From NCBI GenBank assembly GCA_016866815.1, contig VGKZ01000004.1, positions 1-26,340 of the forward strand: 26,340 nucleotides of DNA. Reading direction: 5' to 3'. This document shows positions 1-6,715 of this stretch, one piece after another (the first letter of the stretch is position 1; the number at the start of each line of letters is the position of its first letter). The notes beneath the pieces were generated by a model that saw only the letters and a program-made list of their open reading frames with translations, ran no database searches and was not told where the DNA came from. The DNA comes from Candidatus Peregrinibacteria bacterium. Lineage in GTDB: Bacteria > Patescibacteriota > Gracilibacteria > Peribacterales > Peribacteraceae. Made by a program: the position numbers and the translations under genes.

Positions 1-1
1 T

Positions 2-202
2 CTGAGCCTGAGCCTTGCGGTACTGAACGTGTTGCCTTTCCCCGCGCTCGATGGAGGCCGCGTACTCTTTGTGCTTGCAGAAGCCATTCGCAGACGTCCT
101 CTCAATCGTCGTCTCGAAGTCGTCACGAACGCTGTCGGGTTCACCATCCTCATTTTGCTCATCGTCCTGATCACCTTCCATGACATCGTCAGTCTCTTCT
201 AG
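2..202 (+). CDS. Site-2 protease (RseP/M50 family), C-terminal fragment
   Basis: This is the end of a membrane metalloprotease gene whose start lies before the window. The frame beginning at base 2 reads about 66 residues to a TAG stop at 200-202. It contains the family motif NVLPFPALDGG, which carries the third zinc-ligand Asp of site-2 proteases. A final hydrophobic helix (GFTILILLIVLITF) follows. Family members cleave transmembrane substrates such as anti-sigma factors inside the membrane; the substrate here is unknown. The last 23 nt overlap the dnaA start in another frame, suggesting translational coupling. The zinc-binding HExxH motif lies outside the window, so activity cannot be judged. 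Confidence 0.8.
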   Translation: MSLSLAVLNVLPFPALDGGRVLFVLAEAIRRRPLNRRLEVVTNAVGFTILILLIVLITFHDIVSLF

Positions 203-1655
203 TGGCGTGCAATCGCCGTCGGCCTCCCAGACAATTTCGTCGTCGGATTTCACCGGGCTTTGGCTTGAAACCCTTCGGCTCATCGAGCCGCAACTTCAGC
301 GCGGTGAGTTCATCACGTGGTTCCGCGACACAGCGGTACTGGGCAGAGAGGAGGGGACTGTGATCATCGGTCTGCCCCTTCCGATGGTGATGAACTGGCA
401 CCTGGAGCGTTTCCAGACTCTCACGTTGCAGTGCATGCGCGAGATCGATTCAGAGATCGCACAGATCGTGTACAAAGTGGATGGCGGACTGAAGGACAGC
501 CCGGAGCGCACGGTGAATCTCCTCGAGCATTTCCCGGAGCAGCGCAAGCGCAAGGTGCCCGGCAGGCAGGAGGTGAAGATGGCGGAGGGCATCGTCAGCA
601 AGATTCTGAATCCCCGCTACACTCTGGACGGCTTCGTGGTCGGATCGAACAATCGTCTGGCACATGCAGCCTGCGCTGCGGTTGCGGCTTCGCCGGGAGG
701 GAAGTACAACCCGCTCTTCCTCTACGGAGGCGTAGGACTCGGCAAGACGCACCTCCTCCAGGGTGTCGGTAACGCCATTCTGCAGAGGATGCCACGTGCC
801 ACCGTCGTCTATACGACGTCGGAGGACTTTACGAACCAGGTTGTAGAGGCCATCGCTTCGCGCAAGATGGATCAGGTCCGCAAGCGCTACCGTCAGGTCG
901 ATGTCCTCATCATTGATGACGTTCAGTTCATCGCGAACAAAGAGCGTACGCAGGAAGAGTTCTTCCACACATTCAATGCCCTCTACGAGAACCAGAAACA
1001 GGTGATTATCTCTGCGGATCGCCAGCCGCAGGAGCTGAATCTGGAGGATCGTCTCATCTCGCGTTTCGAGCGCGGCATGATCGCGGATGTCTCCGAGCCC
1101 GACTATGAAACGCGTCTTGCCATTCTCGTGGAGAAAGCGAAGGAGTATCAGATGATGATCGACATGGCCGTGCTGCAGTTCATCGCAGAGCACACGACGA
1201 AGAACGTCCGCGAGCTCGAGGGAATTCTCATGCAGGCGATCGCACAGTACGAGCTGGAGCAGCGCGCGCCGACGATCAAGAGCATTGCGGAAATCATGAG
1301 TAAATTGAACAAGGATCCGCATGTGAAGGAAGAGGATATTGGCTTTGAGAAGCCGAACGACCGCCGTGCCACGTTGCAGGATGTCATGGAGGCCGTGAGT
1401 CGTTACTACTCGGTGTCCGTGCAGGACATGGTCGGTTCCTCACGCGTCCGCGAGATTCTCATGCCCCGCCAGATCGCGATGTACATAGGCAAGAAACACC
1501 TGCACATCAGCTACGTCAGTCTCGGGGAAATATTCTCCGGCCGTGATCACACAACGGTCATGAATGCCGTCGAGAAGATCGAGCGCGAAATGCACGTCGA
1601 TGCACAGCTCCTGCGTGAAGTGCATGCGCTGGAGACAGAGTTGAAAATGAGGTAG
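180..1655 (+). CDS. dnaA: Chromosomal replication initiator protein DnaA
   Basis: This is the AAA+ ATPase that binds DnaA boxes and opens the origin. At 491 residues it is slightly longer than the E. coli protein (467). Domain I lies near residues 26-105 and a short linker follows. The AAA+ domain has Walker A GGVGLGKT at 183-190 and Walker B VLIIDD at 242-247. Domain IV carries the DNA-binding signature with RDHTTV at 455-460. The ATG at 180 overlaps the upstream protease gene by 23 nt and has no Shine-Dalgarno sequence, so expression probably depends on coupling or an upstream promoter. No dnaN follows; the next gene is a reverse small gene, and I saw no cluster of DnaA boxes nearby. Confidence 0.97.
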   Translation: MTSSVSSSGVQSPSASQTISSSDFTGLWLETLRLIEPQLQRGEFITWFRDTAVLGREEGTVIIGLPLPMVMNWHLERFQTLTLQCMREIDSEIAQIVYKVDGGLKDSPERTVNLLEHFPEQRKRKVPGRQEVKMAEGIVSKILNPRYTLDGFVVGSNNRLAHAACAAVAASPGGKYNPLFLYGGVGLGKTHLLQGVGNAILQRMPRATVVYTTSEDFTNQVVEAIASRKMDQVRKRYRQVDVLIIDDVQFIANKERTQEEFFHTFNALYENQKQVIISADRQPQELNLEDRLISRFERGMIADVSEPDYETRLAILVEKAKEYQMMIDMAVLQFIAEHTTKNVRELEGILMQAIAQYELEQRAPTIKSIAEIMSKLNKDPHVKEEDIGFEKPNDRRATLQDVMEAVSRYYSVSVQDMVGSSRVREILMPRQIAMYIGKKHLHISYVSLGEIFSGRDHTTVMNAVEKIEREMHVDAQLLREVHALETELKMR

Positions 1656-1683
1656 ACGAAGGGTGAAAGGTAGCCGAGGTGTC

Positions 1684-2043
1684 CTAGGGGAGGACGGATG
1701 TACGGAGTTTTACGATGAGAAAGCTTGTCCGGTTCATCTGGTCATCGATTGCTTTGAATGTTTCAGAAGTGATATATCCAAGGTCAAGTGAGAGTTGTAT
1801 AGCACAATGTAGTTCTTCCAATGAACCGATTGCAATTGCATAGAAGTGGGCTTTTTCCTTCTTTGAATGTCGGGCAGCTCCTTCGGCGATGTTCAATGGC
1901 ATGCTATAAGCGGCACGGCGAATTTGTGAAGCCAGAGCGAATCGTTCGATGTTTGGGAATGCAGTAGTTGATTCATAGAGCATTCGGCAAAGCTTGTAAC
2001 TTTCCTGCCAGGCAATGAGCCTTTTGTAGGGTCGTTCGTGCAT
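1684..2043 (-). CDS. Four-helix bundle protein of the 23S rRNA intervening-sequence (IVS) family
   Basis: This 119-residue protein matches the small four-helix-bundle family often encoded inside 23S rRNA intervening sequences. Recognisable parts are the N-terminal AWQESYKL segment, the central ASQIRRAAYSMPLNIAEGAA segment and the later SLEELHCAIQLS helix. Length is typical (about 115-120). The molecular function of the family is not established. Here it stands alone between dnaA (convergent, 28-nt gap) and thrS (divergent), not inside an rRNA gene. Its DNA is visibly more AT-rich than its neighbours, which hints at acquisition. A TAGAAT hexamer ends 6 nt before the ATG, so the transcript may be leaderless. 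Confidence 0.85.
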   Translation of the reverse strand: MHERPYKRLIAWQESYKLCRMLYESTTAFPNIERFALASQIRRAAYSMPLNIAEGAARHSKKEKAHFYAIAIGSLEELHCAIQLSLDLGYITSETFKAIDDQMNRTSFLIVKLRTSVLP

Positions 2044-2049
2044 GTATGA

Positions 2050-2055
2050 ATTCTA
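2050..2055 (-). promoter_or_regulatory. Probable -10 box for the IVS-family gene
   Basis: On the reverse strand TAGAAT is followed by 6 nt and the ATG at 2043. Transcription would begin at or next to the start codon. No good -35 box is visible. Confidence 0.5.
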
Positions 2056-2162
2056 TTCTTCTTTGTCTTTCAGTAGAGTTCTGCCTTGGATTCCACAAGT
2101 ACATTAGCCAATTTGTGGTATTCCTAAGCCATTCTTTTTGTTCCGATGGCAAACGGAACGCC

Positions 2163-2207
2163 CTTCGGAAACTTCGGATACCTCGGCAACTTCGGATACC
2201 TCGGAAA
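2163..2207 (+). repeat. 9-nt tandem repeat upstream of thrS
   Basis: Five consecutive 9-nt units of the form CYTCGGNWA occupy the thrS upstream region. They alternate between CTTCGGAWA and CCTCGGMAA, giving an 18-nt super-period. An open frame runs through them into thrS from an ATG at 2146, but the repeat-encoded Gly/Asn/Phe/Tyr stretch is not part of any known ThrRS. Confidence 0.8.
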
Positions 2208-2228
2208 CTTCAGCCTTTTTCCGCCTTG

Positions 2229-2259
2229 TTTACATCAGATGCCCTCTTTCTGCTACTCT
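2229..2259 (+). promoter_or_regulatory. Probable thrS promoter
   Basis: TTTACA (2229-2234), a 19-nt spacer and an extended -10 TGC-TACTCT (hexamer 2254-2259) end 6 nt before ATG 2266. The spacer is longer than ideal, so the extended -10 carries most of the signal. This supports 2266 as the start and a leaderless mRNA. Confidence 0.55.
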
Positions 2260-2265
2260 GCCGCC

Positions 2266-4074
2266 ATGTGTCCCGCAGCAACCGACTCCGCCGATTACCT
2301 TCACAACATGCGTCACAGTCTTGCGCACGTTCTTGCGCAGGCGGTGATGAAGCTCTGGCCGGACACCAAACCGACGATTGGTCCGCCGATCGATAATGGC
2401 TGCTACTACGATTTTCTTTTTGCGAAGCCTATTTCCACGGAGGATTTCGGTGCGATTGAAAAGGAGATGCGCAAGATTATCAATCAGGGGCAGACGTTCG
2501 AAGTGGATGCGCTGAAGGTAGATGACGCGATTGCATTCTGGAAGGAGAAGAAGCAGCCGTTCAAAGTCGAGCTTGTGGAGGACTTGAAGGCGAAGGGGGA
2601 GACGAAGGTGACGAATTACCGGAACGTCGACGCGAAGGGGCAGGAGATGTTCGTCGATCTCTGTCGTGGTGGACACGTTGAAAATCTCAAGGAGATTCCG
2701 GCTGACGGATTCAAGCTCATGAGTCTCGCTGGCGCATACTGGCGCGGTGACGAAAAGCGCGAGCAACTCACGCGCATTTACGTCGTTGCATTTCCCAGCA
2801 AGGAACAACTCCAGACGTATCTCAAAAATCTCGAAGAGGCCGCGAAGGTTGATCACCGCAAACTCGGCAAGGAGATGAATATTTTCGTGTTGTCCGAGAC
2901 CGTCGGCCCGGGACTTCCGATGCTCGCACCGAAGGGGGCAGTGATTCGTCAGGAACTGGAGGGATGGATTCGGGGAGAACTCAAGCGTCGGGGTTACAGC
3001 TTCGTCTACACGCCGAACATCGGTCGCGCTGATCTCTACAAGAAATCCGGACACCTCTCCCACTTCAAGAAGGATATTTTCCCGCTCATGCAGGCGGAGG
3101 ATGCGGAGTACGTGCTGAAGCCGATGAACTGCCCGCACCATGTGCAGGTCTATGAGAGCCGACCGTGGAGCTACCGGGAATTGCCTCAGCGCTTTGCGGA
3201 ATTTGGAACCGTCTACCGCTACGAACAGAGCGGCGAAGTCGGGGGTCTTACACGCGTTCGTGGGTTCACGCAGGACGATGCGCACCTCTTCATGTGTCCC
3301 GACCAGATGCAGCAGGAGATCGAAGGCATTCTCGATCTCGCGTTCTACATCTACAAAACGCTCGGATTCGAAAACTTCCGTTTGCGTTTGAGTCTCCACG
3401 ATCCCGCGAACTGGGAGAAGTACATCGGGACCAAGGAGAACTGGAAGCTCGCGGAGGATGCTTTGCGCAATGCTCTTGAGAAGCTGAAGTTGCCGTACGA
3501 GGAGGCGGTCGGCGAATCCGCGTTCTACGGTCCCAAGATTGACCTGATTGTGAAGGACGTCTTCGGACGCGAATGGCAGCTCGGGACTATCCCGCAGGTG
3601 GACTACAACATGCCGGAGCGTTTCGATATCTGGTACAACGACAAGGACGGAACGAAGAAGCGTCCGGTGATGATGCACCGTGCGATCTTCGGTTCCTTCG
3701 AACGTTTCATCGGAGTGCTGATCGAACATTTCAAAGGCGCTTTCCCGCTCTGGCTTGCACCGGTGCAGGTTTCCCTTGTTCCCGTTGCAGAGGCGCACGA
3801 AGGCTATGCTCACGACGTTGAGGCTGCTCTGAAGGCGAAAGGTATGCGTGTCACGTACTTTGAAAGCACCGATTCTCTCGGCAAGCGCGTGCGCGAGAGT
3901 GAGAAGCAGAAGATTCCGTACGTGCTCGTTCTGGGTGACAAAGAAGTGGAGGCGAAGTCCGTTGCGGTTCGCAATACCAGGACCGGCAAGCAGGAGGTGG
4001 TCTCTCTCGATCAATTCATCGCGAAGACGGCGAAGGATGTCGATGAGAGGAATCTGGAGTGTTCGATTGGGTAA
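2266..4074 (+). CDS. thrS: Threonine--tRNA ligase lacking the TGS domain
   Basis: Charges tRNA-Thr with threonine. The start at 2266 (602 residues) is preferred over the open-frame ATG at 2146. The added 40 residues are repeat-encoded and unrelated to ThrRS, and a -10 box ends 6 nt before 2266. The N-terminal TGS domain of the 642-residue E. coli enzyme is missing. The editing domain is present, with HSLAH (H17, H21) and CRGGH (C133, H137). The class II catalytic core has the zinc ligands C289 (MNCPHH), H340 (QDDAH) and H471 (MMHRAIFGS). The C-terminal anticodon-binding domain is complete. A gene-free palindrome-rich stretch follows. Loss of TGS occurs in reduced genomes; its functional cost here is unknown. 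Confidence 0.96.
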   Translation: MCPAATDSADYLHNMRHSLAHVLAQAVMKLWPDTKPTIGPPIDNGCYYDFLFAKPISTEDFGAIEKEMRKIINQGQTFEVDALKVDDAIAFWKEKKQPFKVELVEDLKAKGETKVTNYRNVDAKGQEMFVDLCRGGHVENLKEIPADGFKLMSLAGAYWRGDEKREQLTRIYVVAFPSKEQLQTYLKNLEEAAKVDHRKLGKEMNIFVLSETVGPGLPMLAPKGAVIRQELEGWIRGELKRRGYSFVYTPNIGRADLYKKSGHLSHFKKDIFPLMQAEDAEYVLKPMNCPHHVQVYESRPWSYRELPQRFAEFGTVYRYEQSGEVGGLTRVRGFTQDDAHLFMCPDQMQQEIEGILDLAFYIYKTLGFENFRLRLSLHDPANWEKYIGTKENWKLAEDALRNALEKLKLPYEEAVGESAFYGPKIDLIVKDVFGREWQLGTIPQVDYNMPERFDIWYNDKDGTKKRPVMMHRAIFGSFERFIGVLIEHFKGAFPLWLAPVQVSLVPVAEAHEGYAHDVEAALKAKGMRVTYFESTDSLGKRVRESEKQKIPYVLVLGDKEVEAKSVAVRNTRTGKQEVVSLDQFIAKTAKDVDERNLECSIG

Positions 4075-4114
4075 TGTTTGTGCTTTCTTTGTCTGCATTA
4101 AACATATTTTTTCA

Positions 4115-4143
4115 CTTTCTTTTGTCTCCGCGACAAAAGAAAG
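4115..4143. repeat. Perfect 12-bp hairpin
   Basis: The arms 4115-4126 (CTTTCTTTTGTC) and 4132-4143 (GACAAAAGAAAG) are exact reverse complements around a 5-nt loop TCCGC. It lies 41 nt after the thrS stop. It is AT-rich and has no adjacent T-tract, so it is not a textbook terminator. Confidence 0.85.
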
Positions 4144-4147
4144 ATGA

Positions 4148-4438
4148 CAAAGAAAAACGCACCCGCCGCCAGTTCCCGCACCACTCGACCCTGTGTCTCC
4201 TCACCGACTGCTCCAGGGATTCGCAGTCGTCTCGTCGACGTCCGCCTTCGGCGGAAGACAGGGTCTTCCCCTTCACCCCCCGTGGCGGCGGACCTCTCCA
4301 CTTTTGCTTTTCGAGAAACTTACACAGGTAGCGGACGGAACCCGCTCTGGACTACATCTTCGTCATCCGCAAAATCATATGTCCGAGCGAGCGATCAGTG
4401 AGCGAGCGAGTTTATGATTTTGCGGCAGCTTTTCTTTG
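4148..4438. ncRNA. Candidate multi-branched structured RNA or palindromic element
   Basis: Exact complementary arms nest in order. The outer stem is 4148-4156 with 4430-4438 (9 bp). A GC-rich stem 4163-4171 pairs with 4283-4291 (9 bp). Inside it 4187-4194 pairs with 4258-4265 (8 bp). That stem encloses two hairpins: 4205-4211 with 4223-4229 (7 bp) and 4241-4246 with 4250-4255 (6 bp, TTC loop). A separate 13-bp hairpin, 4367-4379 with 4413-4425, lies inside the outer stem. The strand is undetermined because the stems are Watson-Crick on both. No known RNA family was recognised; transcription is unproven. Confidence 0.4.
4367..4425. repeat. 13-bp inverted repeat with a GAGCGAGCGA-rich loop
   Basis: CCGCAAAATCATA (4367-4379) and its exact reverse complement (4413-4425) flank 33 nt. 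The interior contains GAGCGAGCGA twice, around ATCAGT. Confidence 0.85.
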
Positions 4439-4472
4439 GTTCATTTCTTTTCGCTGCCGAAAAGAAATGAAC
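4439..4472. repeat. Perfect 15-bp hairpin before the desulfurase stop
   Basis: Arms 4439-4453 and 4458-4472 are exact reverse complements around the 4-nt loop CTGC. It begins immediately after the outer-stem arm at 4438 and ends 20 nt from the reverse-strand stop. It could stabilise the 3' end of either convergent transcript. Confidence 0.85.
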
Positions 4473-4491
4473 TACCAGTCGCGAAGCAAAT

Positions 4492-5619
4492 CTATTTCTT
4501 TGCTAGTGCGTTCCGGAGCGTCTCTACTGTTTTCCGTAATTCTTCTTCAGTGGTTCGTTTCCCCAGCGTCATCCGCACATTCTCATTTGCCTCCGCCTCA
4601 TTGCGTCCCATCGCCTGCAGCACATGACTTGGTTCGGAGGAGCCTGTGACGCACGCAGCGCCGGTCGACACACAGATACCTGCCATATCGAGCTGCATCA
4701 CGACGGTCTCGCCTCTGTGTCCTGCAATGCGGATGTTCACGTTGTTCGGTAAGCGTTTGTGGCCGCGCGGACCGTTCAGTGTCACACCGCGCAGTTTTTC
4801 CAGTTCGACGATGAATCCGTCGCGCAGTGCAGTGAGCCGCGTGAATTCTTCCGGCTGCTCCGCGAGTGCCAGCTCCAGTGCCTTCGCCATGCCGGCAACG
4901 GCGGGAACGTTTTCACTTCCTGCGCGGAGGCCAAACTCCTGTCCGCCCCCGAGAATTTGCGGCGTCAGCTCGATAGAGTCGCGGACGATGAGAGCGCCAA
5001 TACCCTTCGGTCCGTAGAATTTGTGGGCTGCGATCGTCATGAGATCGGGAACGAGAGGGAGGGGGAGTTGTCCTACGGGTTGCACGGCGTCCGTGTGGAA
5101 GGGGATGCCTCGCTCTTTGCAGATCTCCGCACAGGCTTCAATTGGCTGGATGGTCCCGACTTCATTGTTTGCCGATTGAATGGAAACGATTGCCGTGTCA
5201 TTGCGCAGGGCTTTTTCCAGATCCACCGGGTCCAGACGTCCTTCACCATCAACGGGCAGCATGGTCGTTGACCAGCCGCGCTCCCGGAGCTTCTGCAGAG
5301 ACTTGATGCTGCAGTTGTGCTCGACGGACAGGAATACTGCGTGACCGGGCGTTTTGTGGCGCTGCTCCCATTTCTCACTGAGTCCGAAGATCGCAAGGGT
5401 GTTGCCTTCGCTGCCGCTGCTGACGAAAACCACCTCCTGCGTTTTGACACCGAGGAGGTCGGCGATGGTCTGGCGTGAGGCATCGAGCGCGGAGCGCGCT
5501 TCGCGTCCTTTGGCATGAGGGGATGACGCATTGCCCCAGTGATCCCGCACATGCGGAAGCATGGCTTCGAAGACGCGCGGATCGAGGGGCGTTGTGGCGG
5601 CGTGGTCGAGGTAGATCAA
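4492..5619 (-). CDS. nifS: Cysteine desulfurase (NifS/IscS class V aminotransferase)
   Basis: This PLP enzyme takes sulfur from cysteine to form a persulfide for tRNA thiolation or Fe-S assembly. I chose the TTG start at 5619, which gives the family-typical N-terminus IYLDHAATTP and has TACAAT 9 nt upstream. A GTG at 5643 would add eight residues. Numbered from 5643, the PLP lysine is K208 in AHKFYGPKG and the catalytic cysteine is C331 in VSTGAACVTG. GLRAGSENVP is also present. Length (about 375-383) is normal. No IscU or MnmA gene is nearby, so the sulfur acceptor is not evident. It diverges from lgt across a palindromic promoter. Confidence 0.95.
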   Translation of the reverse strand: MIYLDHAATTPLDPRVFEAMLPHVRDHWGNASSPHAKGREARSALDASRQTIADLLGVKTQEVVFVSSGSEGNTLAIFGLSEKWEQRHKTPGHAVFLSVEHNCSIKSLQKLRERGWSTTMLPVDGEGRLDPVDLEKALRNDTAIVSIQSANNEVGTIQPIEACAEICKERGIPFHTDAVQPVGQLPLPLVPDLMTIAAHKFYGPKGIGALIVRDSIELTPQILGGGQEFGLRAGSENVPAVAGMAKALELALAEQPEEFTRLTALRDGFIVELEKLRGVTLNGPRGHKRLPNNVNIRIAGHRGETVVMQLDMAGICVSTGAACVTGSSEPSHVLQAMGRNEAEANENVRMTLGKRTTEEELRKTVETLRNALAKK

Positions 5620-5624
5620 GGTAT

Positions 5625-5667
5625 GTCCATTGTAGAGAGACACGATTCGTGCGTCTCTACAATGGAC
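5625..5667. promoter_or_regulatory. Inverted repeat forming a divergent nifS/lgt promoter
   Basis: Arms 5625-5638 and 5654-5667 are perfect 14-bp inverted copies 15 nt apart. Each contains TACAAT reading outward. On the reverse strand TAGAGA (5659-5654), 17 nt and TACAAT (5634-5629) form a promoter whose -10 box ends 9 nt before the TTG at 5619. On the forward strand TCTACA (5656-5661) is 17 nt from TAGGAT (5679-5684), 9 nt before lgt. Confidence 0.6.
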
Positions 5668-5693
5668 GGAAAATCATGTAGGATACAAGGCAC

Positions 5694-6617
5694 ATGTTTG
5701 AAGCATTCTCCGTTGGCCCCGCCATCATCTGGACGCGCGTGGTGTTCTTACTTCTCGGCATCTGGCTCGCCACGGAGTTCTTTCTGAGGCTCGCCGAGAG
5801 TGCGCACCTGTCTCTCCAGCATTTCCGTGAAAACAGTCTGCGCTATGCCGTGGCGCTCTTTGCCTGCGGCAGGTTCTTTGCCCTCATCGCCCAGTACCGT
5901 GTGTATCTTCGTGATCCGATCAGGATCTTCATCGTTTGGGATGGTAACTTCAGTTTCGTCGGTGCTGCCGTTGGCATTGCCGCCGTTCTGTACTGGGCGA
6001 CGAAGGAGCATCGGACGACGTTTCTCCAATGGCTGGATGTCCTGCTGCCTGCGACGATTTTCGGACTGGCCTTTGACTGGTTCGGTATGTTCGCTTCCGG
6101 TCAGGCATACGGAAAGCCGACAGATGTGTTCTTCGGTGTCACCTACGATGCCATGAGTGTTCGCTACACCGTTCCCATCCATCCGGTTCAGCTCTACTAC
6201 GCCTTCTTCTACCTCTTCCTCACCTTTCTGCTGTTGGTGATCCGTAAGCAGAGCACACGCGCAGGTTCCGAAACGGCGTGCGGCATCATCCTCGCGAGCA
6301 TCGCTACGTTTTTCTTCGAGTACTTCCGCGGAGACTTTACGATTCCGGTTTTTGCGACACGCATGGATTTCGCGGTTCTCATTCTGCTCTTCGTCAGTCT
6401 TGGCATCTTCGCTGCGGTGGAGAATCGCTTTTCACAGCGCGCGATGATCATCTATGAAGTTCTGCTGCTCCTGACGTTCTTCGTCTATCTCATCGCACGC
6501 GCGTGGCTGCAGTATCCCACGTTCGAGTTGCGCTTCAGTCAGTTCCTCGCGGTTCTCGCATCGCTCGGTACGGTGGTGTACGTCATCGTGCACCGGAGGC
6601 GGTATCCGCATCTCTAA
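5694..6617 (+). CDS. lgt: Divergent prolipoprotein diacylglyceryl transferase-family membrane protein
   Basis: Lgt moves diacylglycerol from phosphatidylglycerol to the lipobox cysteine of prolipoproteins in the cytoplasmic membrane. This 307-residue polytopic protein aligns by pattern. VWDGNFSFVG (81-90) stands where Lgt has an IWxGGLSFHGG-type motif, HPVQLYYA matches HPSQLYEA, and EYFRGDF (209-215) matches the C-terminal EFFRxPD. The important histidine (E. coli H103) appears to be V89, and the essential arginine of GRxGNF (E. coli R143) appears to be W129 or a neighbour. The C-terminal arginine (R212) is kept. It may be a diverged enzyme or an inactive relative, so the symbol is provisional. 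The promoter lies in the inverted repeat shared with nifS. Confidence 0.7.
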   Translation: MFEAFSVGPAIIWTRVVFLLLGIWLATEFFLRLAESAHLSLQHFRENSLRYAVALFACGRFFALIAQYRVYLRDPIRIFIVWDGNFSFVGAAVGIAAVLYWATKEHRTTFLQWLDVLLPATIFGLAFDWFGMFASGQAYGKPTDVFFGVTYDAMSVRYTVPIHPVQLYYAFFYLFLTFLLLVIRKQSTRAGSETACGIILASIATFFFEYFRGDFTIPVFATRMDFAVLILLFVSLGIFAAVENRFSQRAMIIYEVLLLLTFFVYLIARAWLQYPTFELRFSQFLAVLASLGTVVYVIVHRRRYPHL

Positions 6618-6643
6618 GAGGACTCAGAGGATTCAGAGGATTC
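6617..6643 (+). repeat. Three 9-nt tandem units after lgt
   Basis: AGAGGACTC is followed by AGAGGATTC twice, starting at the last base of the lgt stop. The first unit can pair over 7 bp with GTCCTCT at 6674-6680. Confidence 0.65.
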
Positions 6644-6703
6644 AGATGAGAACTCCATTTCTCATTCCTGTAAGTCCTCTGGATCTTCTGGATCATTTTC
6701 CTG

Positions 6704-6709
6704 TATTCT
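6704..6709 (+). promoter_or_regulatory. Probable -10 box TATTCT
   Basis: TATTCT is followed by 6 nt and the ATG at 6716, matching the leaderless spacing of other genes here. No clear -35 box is visible. Confidence 0.45.
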
Positions 6710-6715
6710 TCTTCC

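Larger units (their letters stand above)
4075..4491. other. Gene-free interval built from nested inverted repeats
   Basis: This 417-nt stretch lies between the convergent ends of thrS and the cysteine desulfurase gene. Short open frames cross it, but none resembles a protein and their sequence is dictated by palindromes. It holds three simple hairpins (4115-4143, 4367-4425, 4439-4472) and nested stems between 4148 and 4438, listed separately. It may encode a structured RNA on either strand, act as a bidirectional terminator, or be a dispersed palindromic element. Confidence 0.75.

Noticed and set aside
450..1322. A 290-codon reverse open frame opposite dnaA
   Set aside because: It is the antisense of the conserved AAA+ domain and has no recognisable motifs.
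1656..2265. A replication origin next to dnaA
   Set aside because: I found no TTWTNCACA cluster or AT-rich unwinding region, and a coding gene fills most of this interval.
2230..4098. A 622-codon open frame on the reverse strand opposite thrS
   Set aside because: It is the antisense shadow of a highly conserved synthetase gene in GC-rich DNA. Its translation resembles no family, and the forward frame carries all catalytic motifs.
4059..4649. Short forward and reverse open frames between thrS and nifS
   Set aside because: Their sequence is imposed by the inverted repeats and there is no protein similarity or start signal.
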